Assembly (NCBI GenBank): GCA_041490205.1
Contig: JBGPSQ010000092.1
Location: forward strand, 1 to 10,429
Source of the DNA: DATDDB01 sp041490205
Lineage (GTDB): Bacteria > Pseudomonadota > Gammaproteobacteria > Burkholderiales > Gallionellaceae
Reading direction: 5' to 3'
Length of the DNA: 10,429 nucleotides
Shown here: in pieces, positions 1 to 6,618 of the stretch
Numbering within the stretch: position 1 is the first letter of the stretch
Layout of the letters: each line of letters begins with the position of its first letter
Translations under genes and position numbers: made by a program
The notes under the pieces: generated by a model
The model's database searches: none
What the model was told of the DNA's origin: nothing
Seen by the model: only the letters and a program-made list of their open reading frames with translations

Positions 1-246
1 ATCGGCGGCAGCGACGAGGAAGAATGCGCGCGCTGGATCAAGGACAACATGAAGAAGCCCGTGGTCGGCTTCATCGCGGGCGTCACCGCGCCCCCCGGCA
101 AGCGCATGGGCCACGCGGGCGCAATCATCTCCGGCGGCCAGGGCGGGGCGGATGCCAAGCTGGCGGTGATGGAGGAATGCGGCATACACATCACGCGCAA
201 TCCGGCGGAGATGGGTAGGTTGATGCAGAAGGTTTTGAAAGGCTAG
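1..246 (+). CDS. sucD: Succinyl-CoA ligase, ADP-forming, alpha subunit (3' end only)
   Basis: This is the C-terminal 81 residues of succinyl-CoA synthetase alpha, the cytoplasmic TCA-cycle enzyme that interconverts succinyl-CoA and succinate with nucleotide phosphorylation, as a complex with SucC. The open frame runs in from the left edge without a start. The visible part carries the family's strongly conserved C-terminal block: the segment KPVVGFIAGVTAPPGKRMGH followed by a glycine-rich AGAIISGGQGGADAK stretch and the terminal helix ending in QKVLKG. The nucleotide-binding N-terminal domain and the phosphorylated histidine lie upstream of the window. The stop at 244-246 is only 3 nt from the next start, so the following TerC-family gene is probably in the same transcript. 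Identification rests on direct recognition of the conserved block and is very secure. Confidence 0.96.
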   Translation: MGGSDEEECARWIKDNMKKPVVGFIAGVTAPPGKRMGHAGAIISGGQGGADAKLAVMEECGIHITRNPAEMGRLMQKVLKG

Positions 247-249
247 CTG

Positions 250-1026
250 ATGTCCGAAGTGCTGCAAATGCTGAACTCCGGCCCGTTCTGGCTGGACGTG
301 CTCAAGATCATCGTCATCGACATCATGCTCAGCGGCGACAATGCCGTGGTGATCGCCCTGGCCTGCCGCAGCCTGCCGGATGCGCAGCGCAAGAAGGGCA
401 TCTTCTACGGCGTGCTGGGCGCGATCGCCCTGCGCATCACGCTTACTTTTTTCGCGGTGAACCTGCTTTCCCTGCCTTACCTCAAGGTGGCGGGTGCGGT
501 CATGCTGATGTGGATAGGCGTCAAGCTCATCCTGCCGGATGAAGAGCACAGTGACGATAGCGTGAAGGCAGCCACGCGCCTGTGGGGCGCGGTGCGCACC
601 ATCCTGATCGCCGACTTCATCATGAGCCTGGACAACGTGCTGGGCGTGGCCGCGGCGGCGCACGGCAACGTGCTGTTGCTGGCATTCGGTCTTGTCGTGA
701 GCATCCCGCTGGTGGCCTGGAGCAGCCAATTGGTGCTGAAAGTGCTGGACCGCTTTCCCGTCGTCATCTATCTCGGCGGCGCACTGCTGGGCTATGTCGC
801 GGGCGAAATGCTGCTGGCCGACGAGGCCGCCAAGCATTGGCTGGAGCATTTGCCGGAAGCCTGGCACTGGCTGCCTTCCGCCGTGGGTGCGCTGCTGGTG
901 GTGTCACTCGGCAAAATCCTCGCATTGCGCCAGATGGCCACCGCGAAAGCGATCGACCTGGTGGACGGGCAAGTGCCCGCTGCGTCCGATGCTGAAAAGC
1001 GCGACGGCGATACCCCGCGCGACTAG
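250..1026 (+). CDS. TerC/YjbE-family integral membrane protein, putative metal ion exporter
   Basis: A 258-residue polytopic inner-membrane protein of the TerC superfamily, YjbE-like branch. Seen in the sequence: two related halves, each with the family's acidic signature in a membrane helix. The first is D24 with LSGDNAVVIA (D30, N31); the second is IADFIMSLDNV (D122, D128, N129). About seven hydrophobic segments are present, with a charged loop at about 96-108 and a charged, probably cytoplasmic tail after residue 235. Characterised members of the wider superfamily (Alx/MntX and the Bacillus TerC proteins) are linked to manganese efflux or metal loading of exported proteins. The metal specificity of this one is inference. 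The start at 250 is supported by an AAAGG ribosome site at 238-242 inside the end of sucD, giving probable translational coupling. No yybP-ykoY riboswitch can lie directly upstream, because the gene abuts sucD. Confidence 0.88.
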   Translation: MSEVLQMLNSGPFWLDVLKIIVIDIMLSGDNAVVIALACRSLPDAQRKKGIFYGVLGAIALRITLTFFAVNLLSLPYLKVAGAVMLMWIGVKLILPDEEHSDDSVKAATRLWGAVRTILIADFIMSLDNVLGVAAAAHGNVLLLAFGLVVSIPLVAWSSQLVLKVLDRFPVVIYLGGALLGYVAGEMLLADEAAKHWLEHLPEAWHWLPSAVGALLVVSLGKILALRQMATAKAIDLVDGQVPAASDAEKRDGDTPRD

Positions 1027-1041
1027 GGCTGTACCCGCTGA

Positions 1042-1902
1042 ATGAAGCAAGTGCCGCCTGCCGAATGGAACCCCGCAGCCATGCTGCAATCGCCCCTGTT
1101 CGCGCCGCTGCATGCATGGCTTGCGCGCATGGATGCGGCGCGCTTTCCGGGGCTGGCGGAATACAATGCCCTGCTCGCCGGACTGCAGCCGCCGATTGCG
1201 GTGCACAGCGGCAAGCCGCTGCGCTTTGTGGCGCAGGAAACGGGCAAGCTGCCGTTCGAGGGGCAATACGAGCCGCGCTGCTACCTGCGGGGCGAGGTGC
1301 AGACGCGCGAAAACAACTGGCATGACCTGTTCAACGCGCTGGTGTGGCTGGTTTTTCCCCATTCCAAGGCCGCCATCAACACGTGCCATTACCGCAGCCT
1401 CACCGCCCCCGAAGGCCAAAAACAACCGGGTGAAGCAACCAGCCAGCGGGGGCCGGGGCGCGACATGCTGACCCTGCTGGATGAATCGGGCGTGCTGGTG
1501 CCCTGTGCCGACGCGGAACTGGCCGGGCTGCTGCGGGATTTTCATTGGAAAGAGCTGTTCTGGCATAACCGCGAACGGCTGGCGGGCGCCATGGGGTTTT
1601 ATCTGTACGGCCATGGGCTGTACGAAAAGGCTTTGCGGCCCTATATCGGCATGACAGGGCAGGGCCTGATCCTGACCGTGGAAAGCGGTTTTTTCGGGTG
1701 GCCGCTTGCCCGGCGCCTCGCCCATCTGGACGAGGCGCTGGCGCGCTACCTGGCGGGGGAGGGGGATACTCCCGAGGCGCTAAGTCCCAGAAAATTAACG
1801 CCTGTGCCCCTCCTGGGCGTGCCCGGCTGGTCGGAAGAAAGCGCCCGGGAAATTTTTTATGCGGATAGTGGCTATTTTCGCCCGGGGCGTTTATTATCAT
1901 AA
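1042..1902 (+). CDS. DUF3025 domain-containing protein
   Basis: A 286-residue soluble protein that I recognise as DUF3025, a family without an established biochemical role. The signature block is visible at about 88-120: TRENNWHDLFNALVWLVFP followed by a K-A-A-I-N segment and a conserved histidine (H116). N-terminal WNP and C-terminal VPLLGVPGW blocks also fit the family. No signal peptide or membrane helix is apparent. The gene follows the TerC-family gene by 15 nt on the same strand, so co-transcription is likely. The ribosome site before 1042 is weak. A start at the in-frame ATG at 1081 would remove the N-terminal WNP motif usually kept in the family, so I prefer 1042. No obvious Rho-independent terminator follows the stop at 1900-1902. 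Function is unknown. Confidence 0.82.
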   Translation: MKQVPPAEWNPAAMLQSPLFAPLHAWLARMDAARFPGLAEYNALLAGLQPPIAVHSGKPLRFVAQETGKLPFEGQYEPRCYLRGEVQTRENNWHDLFNALVWLVFPHSKAAINTCHYRSLTAPEGQKQPGEATSQRGPGRDMLTLLDESGVLVPCADAELAGLLRDFHWKELFWHNRERLAGAMGFYLYGHGLYEKALRPYIGMTGQGLILTVESGFFGWPLARRLAHLDEALARYLAGEGDTPEALSPRKLTPVPLLGVPGWSEESAREIFYADSGYFRPGRLLS

Positions 1903-2022
1903 GCTCTAAAAGCCGGAAAACAACCAGAAACGGTTATAAGTGCGGGGTTATTAGTGTAGGGTTAACAAACTGCGGGTGGCACGCAGGTACTTAATTACTT
2001 ACAGTATCGGGGGAGAAACAAG

Positions 2023-2796
2023 ATGGCAATAGAGCTGTTCAACAACGGCAAGCACCTGTGCTTGATGTTCGACGACCTGGTGGATGATTCCATGGGGGCC
2101 GCCGTGCAAGCCAACCAGTTCCTGATCGTGGACAACGGCCACGGCGCGCTGCTGGACCCGGGCGGCAACATGACCTACAACGGCCTGTTGATGGAAATGC
2201 ACAACTACTTCTCGCCCAAGAAGCTGGACTACATCCTGGCCTCACACGCAGACCCGGACATCATCGCCTCGGTCAACAAGTGGATGATCCACACCGACTG
2301 TAAAGTGCTGATCTCCAAGCTGTGGACGCGTTTCGTCCCCCACTTCTGCAGCGTGGGCAATGCCGAAGGCCGCGTTGACGGCATCCCCGACGAGGGCATG
2401 ATCATTCCGCTGGGCGAAACCGTTATCCAGGCCATTCCCGCGCACTTCATGCACTCCGAAGGCAATTTCCAGTTCTACGACCCGGTGAGCAAGATACTGT
2501 TTTCCGGTGACCTGGGCGCTTCCATCGTCAAACATGACGAGGCCGACGTCCCGGTGGAAGACTTCAAGGCGCACATCCCCCTGATGGAAGGTTTCCACAA
2601 GCGCTACATGATCTCCAACAAGATTTTGCGCTTCTGGGTGCACATGGTGCGCCAGATGGATGTCGAAAGCATCGTTCCCCAGCATGGTCGTGCGATGCGC
2701 GGCAAGAAGATGGTGAACGAATTCCTCGGTTGGCTTGAAAACCTGCCTTGCGGCGTAGACATCATGACGCAGGACAACTATCGAGTGCCCCGATAG
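2023..2796 (+). CDS. ODP-type diiron protein (metallo-beta-lactamase fold, flavodiiron-like, no flavodoxin domain)
   Basis: A 257-residue cytoplasmic protein resembling the N-terminal diiron domain of flavodiiron proteins and the stand-alone oxygen-binding diiron protein (ODP) family. Six candidate iron ligands fall at nearly the same positions as in flavodiiron proteins: H75-x-D77-x-D79 (SHADPD), H144 (HFMHSEGNFQFYD block), D163 (FSGDLG) and H221 (PQHG). The usual second ligand, Glu, is Asp here (HxDxD, not HxExD). There is no flavodoxin domain, so a separate electron donor would be needed for O2 or NO reduction; oxygen sensing or binding is the alternative. Both roles are inferred from the family. 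A GGGGGAG-type ribosome site at 2009-2015 supports the start. The gene sits alone after a 120-bp gap and probably has its own promoter. Family assignment is confident; exact role is not. Confidence 0.85.
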   Translation: MAIELFNNGKHLCLMFDDLVDDSMGAAVQANQFLIVDNGHGALLDPGGNMTYNGLLMEMHNYFSPKKLDYILASHADPDIIASVNKWMIHTDCKVLISKLWTRFVPHFCSVGNAEGRVDGIPDEGMIIPLGETVIQAIPAHFMHSEGNFQFYDPVSKILFSGDLGASIVKHDEADVPVEDFKAHIPLMEGFHKRYMISNKILRFWVHMVRQMDVESIVPQHGRAMRGKKMVNEFLGWLENLPCGVDIMTQDNYRVPR

Positions 2797-2822
2797 CGTC
2801 CGGCCTGAAAGCGTGGAAGGCT

Positions 2823-2855
2823 GAGGCCCCGCAGAGTTGATCTCTGCGGGGCCTC
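2823..2855. terminator. Strong hairpin between convergent genes, probable bidirectional terminator
   Basis: Arms at 2823-2836 and 2842-2855 form a perfect 14-bp GC-rich stem around a 5-nt loop (ttgat). It starts 27 nt after the stop of the diiron-protein gene and lies 7 nt beyond the stop of the converging SRPBCC gene, exactly where a shared terminator would sit. Neither side has a clear T-run, so it is not a textbook Rho-independent terminator. It may instead act as a 3'-end stabilising hairpin or assist Rho-dependent termination. Confidence 0.72.
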
Positions 2856-2862
2856 GTTGCAC

Positions 2863-3312
2863 CTACCGGGCTGATCTGCTTTCCAGCAGTTCTTTCGCTG
2901 CGGCAAGATCACGCATCACCCACTCCGCATCCGCGGCGAATTTCTCATCTATCATGTCCGGCTGGCGAAACAGCGTCAAGATCAGTTCGCAGCCGCTGCC
3001 ATTCGCGACCACACGTAGAGGGATATATATCTGGACATCGGGTTGGGGATACACCCAGTGGTCGAGCACCCCGAAATCGTTACGTTCCGAGAAGCGGACT
3101 TTCATGGCACCCTCGGGAGTTTCGGCCACCCACTCCCCGTCAATCTTGCGCAGCGAGCCAGCCAGCCCGGAAGCCCATTTCGGGAAATTTTCCGGAATCG
3201 AGAGGAGGTCATATGCCTGCGCCAGGCTGCACGCTATCGACACCCCCAGGTTTTTTGATTCGACCAGGTTTCTCGATTCGACCAGGTTGCGCGATTCGTT
3301 GGGCTTGGGCAT
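2863..3312 (-). CDS. SRPBCC-fold (START/polyketide-cyclase-like) protein
   Basis: A protein of about 149 residues with the look of an SRPBCC hydrophobic-pocket protein. After a short N-terminal extension come an SIACSLAQAYDLLSIPENFPKW helix region, a run of beta strands (about 55-115, including MKVRFSERNDFGVLDHWV and VQIYIPLRVV), and a long C-terminal amphipathic helix (about 121-146) that would close the pocket. Members bind small hydrophobic ligands or act as cyclases and hydratases; no ligand can be named here. The frame stays open far upstream, but GGAG at 3321-3324 is 8 nt from the ATG at 3312 and only 2 nt from the ATG at 3318, so 3312 is the better start. The extension carries three copies of a six-residue repeat (residues 6-23). 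It is the last gene of the minus-strand block, ending just before the 2823-2855 hairpin. Confidence 0.75.
   Translation of the reverse strand: MPKPNESRNLVESRNLVESKNLGVSIACSLAQAYDLLSIPENFPKWASGLAGSLRKIDGEWVAETPEGAMKVRFSERNDFGVLDHWVYPQPDVQIYIPLRVVANGSGCELILTLFRQPDMIDEKFAADAEWVMRDLAAAKELLESRSAR
3248..3301 (-). repeat. Three tandem 18-bp repeats inside the SRPBCC gene
   Basis: Units at 3248-3265, 3266-3283 and 3284-3301 share the core aggtt....gattcg. On the minus strand they encode ESRNLV, ESRNLV and ESKNLG near the protein's N-terminus. The 18-bp period keeps the reading frame, so copy number could vary by slippage without breaking the gene. Confidence 0.85.
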
Positions 3313-3320
3313 GCACATGA

Positions 3321-3324
3321 CTCC
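3321..3324 (-). promoter_or_regulatory. Ribosome binding site deciding the SRPBCC start
   Basis: GGAG on the minus strand. It lies 2 nt before the ATG at 3318 but 8 nt before the ATG at 3312, favouring the downstream ATG. Confidence 0.5.
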
Positions 3325-3404
3325 GGATTTACAACGGGTATCGGGTTGCCCCGAAACCAGCGCGGCGGGATGGGGCAGGTTGGGGCCGCATCCCGCGCGA
3401 GTGA

Positions 3405-3701
3405 TCAACCGCGGTGATAGATGATCTGCTTGGTGCCGCCATCGCAGTTGCCGACAACTTTTCCGGGAGCTGCTGCAGCAGCCGGTTTTGCCGCAGCCGA
3501 AGTTGCTGCTGCGGAGGATGCGGCAGCCGCGGCGGCTGGTGCTGCGGAAGCTGCCGGTGCGACAGGCACGATCTCCAGGGTGTAGGATTTGATGCCCTTG
3601 GCTTGCAGCTTGGCATCGATCTCTTCTTTCAGTTTGTCGCAAGAAGCCATGGCTTGCATCGAGAAAGCTGCCAGACAGGCTGCGAGTAGATACTTGTGCA
3701 T
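3405..3701 (-). CDS. DUF1161 family exported protein with an alanine-rich linker
   Basis: A 98-residue periplasmic protein. Residues 1-19 form a Sec signal peptide (hydrophobic core LLAACLAAFSMQ, cleavage expected after AMA). The mature part begins with SCDKLKEEIDAKLQAKGIKS and ends with GKVVGNCDGGTKQIIY, the two conserved blocks of DUF1161, a small family of unknown function. C21 and C86 are well placed for one disulfide. Between the blocks, residues about 47-79 are almost entirely Ala with some Ser and Pro; from what I recall of the family this stretch is usually much shorter. The start at 3701 has an excellent AAGGAG site at 3708-3713 with 6-nt spacing. It lies 139 nt downstream of the slipin gene on the same strand; whether they share a transcript is unclear. 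Confidence 0.85.
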   Translation of the reverse strand: MHKYLLAACLAAFSMQAMASCDKLKEEIDAKLQAKGIKSYTLEIVPVAPAASAAPAAAAAASSAAATSAAAKPAAAAAPGKVVGNCDGGTKQIIYHRG

Positions 3702-3840
3702 TTACATCTCCTTTTGGGTTGAAAAACCACCGGTATTTAATCACAAATCGCGTGATTTTCCACCCAAAATTCTCACCTGCCCGGCTCTGATCGTTCCCGG
3801 CCCCATGCGGGGGCGATACAGGGCATTCCAGCGTCCGTCC

Positions 3841-4599
3841 TTATTTCGGCTTCGCCAGGAAGGACGAAATAAGGTCCATCGGCAGGGGGAACACGATGGT
3901 TGTGTTCTTGTCCGCGCCGATCACGGTCAGCGTTTCCAGGTAGCGCAACTGGATGGCCTGCGGTTCCTGCGACAGGATTTTTGCCGCCTGGAATAATTTC
4001 TCCGAAGCCTGCAATTCTCCCTCGGCATGGATGACTTTTGCGCGCCGCTCGCGTTCCGCCTCTGCCTGCCGGGCGATCGCCCGGATCATGGATTCGGTGA
4101 GGTCCACTTGCTTGATCTCGACGTTGGCGACCTTGATTCCCCATGCGTCGGTCTGCGTATCCAGCGCTTCGCGGATGTCGTTATTGAGCTTTTCCCGCTC
4201 CGCCAGCATATCGTCCAACTGGTGCTTGCCCAGCACCGAGCGCAGCATGGTCTGCGCCAACTGGCTGGTGGCGTTAAGATAGTCCACCACCTGGATGATC
4301 GCCTTCTGGGGGTCGATCACCCGCAGATACACCACGGCGCTGACCTTCACCGACACGTTGTCGCGCGAGATCACATCCTGGGTCGGTACTTCCAGCACCA
4401 CCGTGCGCAGGTCCACGCGCACCACCTGCTGAATGCCGGGGATGATGACGACCAGCCCCGGACCTTTCACCTTCCAGAAACGCCCAAGTGAGAAGACCAC
4501 CCCGCGCTCGTACTCGCGGAAAATCCGCAGGCTGTAGGAGAGCAGGAAGACGATTGCCACGAAGACGATTCCAAAACTGAAACCAAAATCCCAGATCAT
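3841..4599 (-). CDS. Slipin: stomatin/SPFH-family membrane protein
   Basis: A 252-residue prokaryotic stomatin. An N-terminal membrane helix (about 5-24) is followed by the SPFH domain (about 26-190), including the EYERGVVFSLGRFWKVKGPG signature and the PTQDVISRDNVSVKVSAVVY block. A charged coiled coil then runs through RQAEAERERRAKVIHAEGE to about residue 208. Near the C-terminus, TTIVFPLPMDLI (about 233-244) closely resembles, in position and character, the hydrophobic segment of the Pyrococcus stomatin PH1511 that is cleaved by its partner protease PH1510. Slipins form membrane-associated oligomers; the cell role here is unknown. The start has an AAGGAG site 6 nt upstream. The gene lies downstream of the NfeD protease gene on the same strand, the classic pairing, but a 99-bp palindromic repeat occupies the gap between them. 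Confidence 0.93.
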   Translation of the reverse strand: MIWDFGFSFGIVFVAIVFLLSYSLRIFREYERGVVFSLGRFWKVKGPGLVVIIPGIQQVVRVDLRTVVLEVPTQDVISRDNVSVKVSAVVYLRVIDPQKAIIQVVDYLNATSQLAQTMLRSVLGKHQLDDMLAEREKLNNDIREALDTQTDAWGIKVANVEIKQVDLTESMIRAIARQAEAERERRAKVIHAEGELQASEKLFQAAKILSQEPQAIQLRYLETLTVIGADKNTTIVFPLPMDLISSFLAKPK

Positions 4600-4648
4600 G
4601 TTCTTCTCCTTATATCGACGTATTAACTAGAAAGTCAAAATCTAAATC

Positions 4649-4747
4649 TCACCACAGAGGCACAGAGAAAACCAGGAACCAAATCACTTGTTATACTTCT
4701 CAGTGATTGGTTATTTGATTTTGACCTTCTCTGTGTCTCTGTGGTGA
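4649..4747. repeat. MITE-like palindromic element between nfeD-type and slipin genes
   Basis: The outer arms at 4649-4669 and 4727-4747 are 21 bp inverted repeats matching at 20 of 21 positions (core accacagag.cacagag and its complement). Inside, 4677-4687 (aaccaaatcac) pairs with 4703-4712 (gtgattggtt) with one bulged A, giving a nested hairpin. The whole element is about 99 bp and AT-richer than its flanks, and has no coding capacity beyond a spurious frame. The CACAGAG/CTCTGTG-type terminal sequence resembles a repeat I have seen scattered in many environmental bacterial genomes; that is recollection, not a search. I see no clear target-site duplication. It starts 6 nt beyond the NfeD stop codon and lies within the presumed operon. 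Confidence 0.8.
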
Positions 4748-4752
4748 AGGTT

Positions 4753-6156
4753 TTATGGCTTTTCATTTCCAACTTCCTCAACTTCAAGTACCAGCCCATC
4801 CATGCGCACAACCTTGACCTTCTGGCCTTTGTGCAACGGCTGCCTGCTCCTGATACGCCAGGTTTCACCATGCATTTGCGCCAAGCCGTTCTTGCCGTCG
4901 AAATCTTCCAGCACTTCTCCAACAAGCCCGATCATTTCCTCGCCGCCGCTCACCACGGCGCGTTTTCGCGCCTTCAGCGCCATACCGGCGGCGAAGAAAA
5001 TGAACAGAGCGGTCACCAGGGTAACCGGCGCAATGACAGTCCATGAAATGCCGTAGCCCGGTATGCCGGTGTCGATCAGCATCACTGAGCCGAGTACGAA
5101 AGCGGCGATGCCGCCGATTCCGAGCACGCCGAAGCCGGGGATGAACACCTCGGCGGTCATGAAGCCGATGCCCAGCAGGATGAGGCCCGCCCCGGCATAG
5201 TTGATGGGCAGCACCTGGAAAGCGAACAGCGCCAGCAGCAGGCAAATCGCGCCGGTCACGCCCGGCAGCACGAAGCCCGGATTGGAAAACTCGAAGAACA
5301 AGCCAAAAATGCCCGCCAGCATCAGCAGGTAAGCAATGCCGGGATCGGCGATCACGGCAAGCAAGCGGCTGCGCCAATCCGGCTCAAGCGTGACGACGTT
5401 CGCTCCGGCCAGGTTCAGCGTGCGCTCCACTCCCAGCACATTCACCCGGCGCCCCTCCAGTTGCCGCAGCAGGTCGGGCACATCGATAGCGACCAGGTCT
5501 ATCACCTTCAGCTTCAGGGCCTCGGCCGCCGTCAGGCTCACCGCCTGGCGCACTGCCTGCTCGCCCCATTCGGCGTTGCGGCCGCGCATCTGCGCCAGGC
5601 TGCGGATATAGGCAGAGGCATCATTGATCTGTTTGCGCTCCATCGCGCTGCCGGGCAGGGGCAACACCGGGACTGCCGGATTTGTACCCTTATTCTTGTC
5701 TTGCGTGCCGTCCTTCAAGTCTTTCTGCGGTTGGTTATCAGGTTCCTGCGGACCGCCCACGCCTATCATCACCGGCGTGGCCGCGCCCAGATTGGTGGCC
5801 GGGGCCATCGCTGCGATGTGGCTGGCGTAGAGGATATAAGTGCCCGCACTCGCGGCGCGCGCGCCATCGGGTGCGACGAAAGAAACAAGGGGAACGGGTG
5901 AAGCGATGATCTGCTTGATGATCTGGCGCATGGAGGTGTCGAGACCGCCCGGCGTGTCCATTTTCAAAATAACCAGTTGGGCGTGTTCCTCGGCGGCGGA
6001 TTTCAGGCCGCGCACCACATAGTCCGCCGATCCCGGGCTGATGGCCCCGTCGACGTTGAGCACGATCACCAGGGGCGCATCCGCAACCGCAACGCCCTGC
6101 CAGCCAGCCAGCAACAGGCCGAGCAACAGGACGCGCATAACGGATAGGGGGCGCAT
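4753..6156 (-). CDS. NfeD-family membrane-bound ClpP-class serine protease (long form)
   Basis: A 467-residue protein with the three-part architecture of long NfeD proteins such as Pyrococcus PH1510. A signal peptide or anchor ends at about 26. A ClpP-like protease domain (about 28-235) carries MDTPGGLD at 66-73, the nucleophile region ARAASAGTY with S103, and a probable general-base lysine K175 in KQINDASAYIRSLA. Five hydrophobic segments follow at about 273-395, then a C-terminal OB-fold NfeD domain (about 405-462). An unusual Pro/Gln/Lys-rich stretch at about 134-170 sits between the Ser and Lys regions. The known archaeal homologue cleaves its partner stomatin, and a slipin gene follows here. 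Two starts are possible: 6156, used here, or the ATG at 6138 giving MRVLLLGLL and a more compact signal peptide; neither has a good ribosome site. Confidence 0.92.
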   Translation of the reverse strand: MRPLSVMRVLLLGLLLAGWQGVAVADAPLVIVLNVDGAISPGSADYVVRGLKSAAEEHAQLVILKMDTPGGLDTSMRQIIKQIIASPVPLVSFVAPDGARAASAGTYILYASHIAAMAPATNLGAATPVMIGVGGPQEPDNQPQKDLKDGTQDKNKGTNPAVPVLPLPGSAMERKQINDASAYIRSLAQMRGRNAEWGEQAVRQAVSLTAAEALKLKVIDLVAIDVPDLLRQLEGRRVNVLGVERTLNLAGANVVTLEPDWRSRLLAVIADPGIAYLLMLAGIFGLFFEFSNPGFVLPGVTGAICLLLALFAFQVLPINYAGAGLILLGIGFMTAEVFIPGFGVLGIGGIAAFVLGSVMLIDTGIPGYGISWTVIAPVTLVTALFIFFAAGMALKARKRAVVSGGEEMIGLVGEVLEDFDGKNGLAQMHGETWRIRSRQPLHKGQKVKVVRMDGLVLEVEEVGNEKP

Positions 6157-6279
6157 ATTCGCACTATAGGCGCTTTTGGGGGAGATGTGTGCTCACATGA
6201 CTTGATCCATCCGATCCAAATCATCCATGGGGTTCACAGGGCATGGCCCAATGTTACCGCCTGCAAGCGCCGCCGCCCG

Positions 6280-6618
6280 CTACCACACGGTGACGTCAAC
6301 GCAGCTCTCCACGCCGGTCGGGGTATGCCCCTTGGTATTTACCGCAAGGCAGATGTGGTGCTTGCCGGAGGGCAGTGGATCGACCGTGGCAGTCCCCTTG
6401 AGCTGGTGGATCACGTCCACGCGCTTCCCGTCCACGTTGAGATGCAGGTGGTCGCCGTTAGTGCCGGGGTCCGCCTCGTACTTCAGCATGATCTTGTCCT
6501 TGTCGTAGGGATTTTCCGGGGACACGGAAGTGATGGTGACCTTACCATCGGCGGCAAGTGCGCTACCCCATGCAAGCAGCAGTGCGGCAATGACCGGAAC
6601 AAAAATTTTGGCTTTCAT
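6280..6618 (-). CDS. Small exported hypothetical protein, histidine-containing beta-rich domain
   Basis: A 112-residue protein with a clear Sec signal peptide (MKAKIFVPVIAALLLAWGSALA, cleavage near residue 22). The mature part of about 90 residues looks like a single Ig-like beta sandwich (KVTITSVSPENPYDKDKIMLKY, then DHLHLNVDGKRVDVI, then PLPSGKHHICLAVN). It has histidines at 57, 59, 71, 87, 88 and 98 and two cysteines (C90, C106) that could form a disulfide. The LPSGKHHICL turn recalls DUF4399-like periplasmic domains, but I do not claim membership. Metal binding is possible from the His content and unproven. The AAGGAG site about 7 nt before the ATG supports the start. It precedes the NfeD gene on the same strand with a 123-nt gap, so a shared transcript is possible but not required. 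Confidence 0.78.
   Translation of the reverse strand: MKAKIFVPVIAALLLAWGSALAADGKVTITSVSPENPYDKDKIMLKYEADPGTNGDHLHLNVDGKRVDVIHQLKGTATVDPLPSGKHHICLAVNTKGHTPTGVESCVDVTVW

Noticed and set aside
904..1725. A 273-residue minus-strand open frame opposite the TerC and DUF3025 genes
   Set aside because: Spans two unrelated plus-strand genes and shows no domain.
1977..1992. A possible sigma-54 promoter before the diiron-protein gene
   Set aside because: TGGCACG fits the -24 element exactly, but the -12 position reads TACTT and lacks the required GC at the right spacing.
3313..3744. An N-terminally extended (293-residue) version of the SRPBCC protein
   Set aside because: The extension overlaps the DUF1161 gene in another frame, has no domain, and a ribosome site supports the start at 3312.
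3739..3757. aatcac...gtgatt hairpin between the slipin and DUF1161 genes as a terminator
   Set aside because: The stem is only 6 bp and A/T-rich with no adequate T-run. The nearby gcccc/ggggc hairpin at 3800-3814 is also too short to call.
4635..4925. A minus-strand frame containing TTETQRR and LCASVVRFRF
   Set aside because: It is a read-through of the palindromic repeat plus the out-of-frame NfeD end; such peptides are artefacts of this repeat type.
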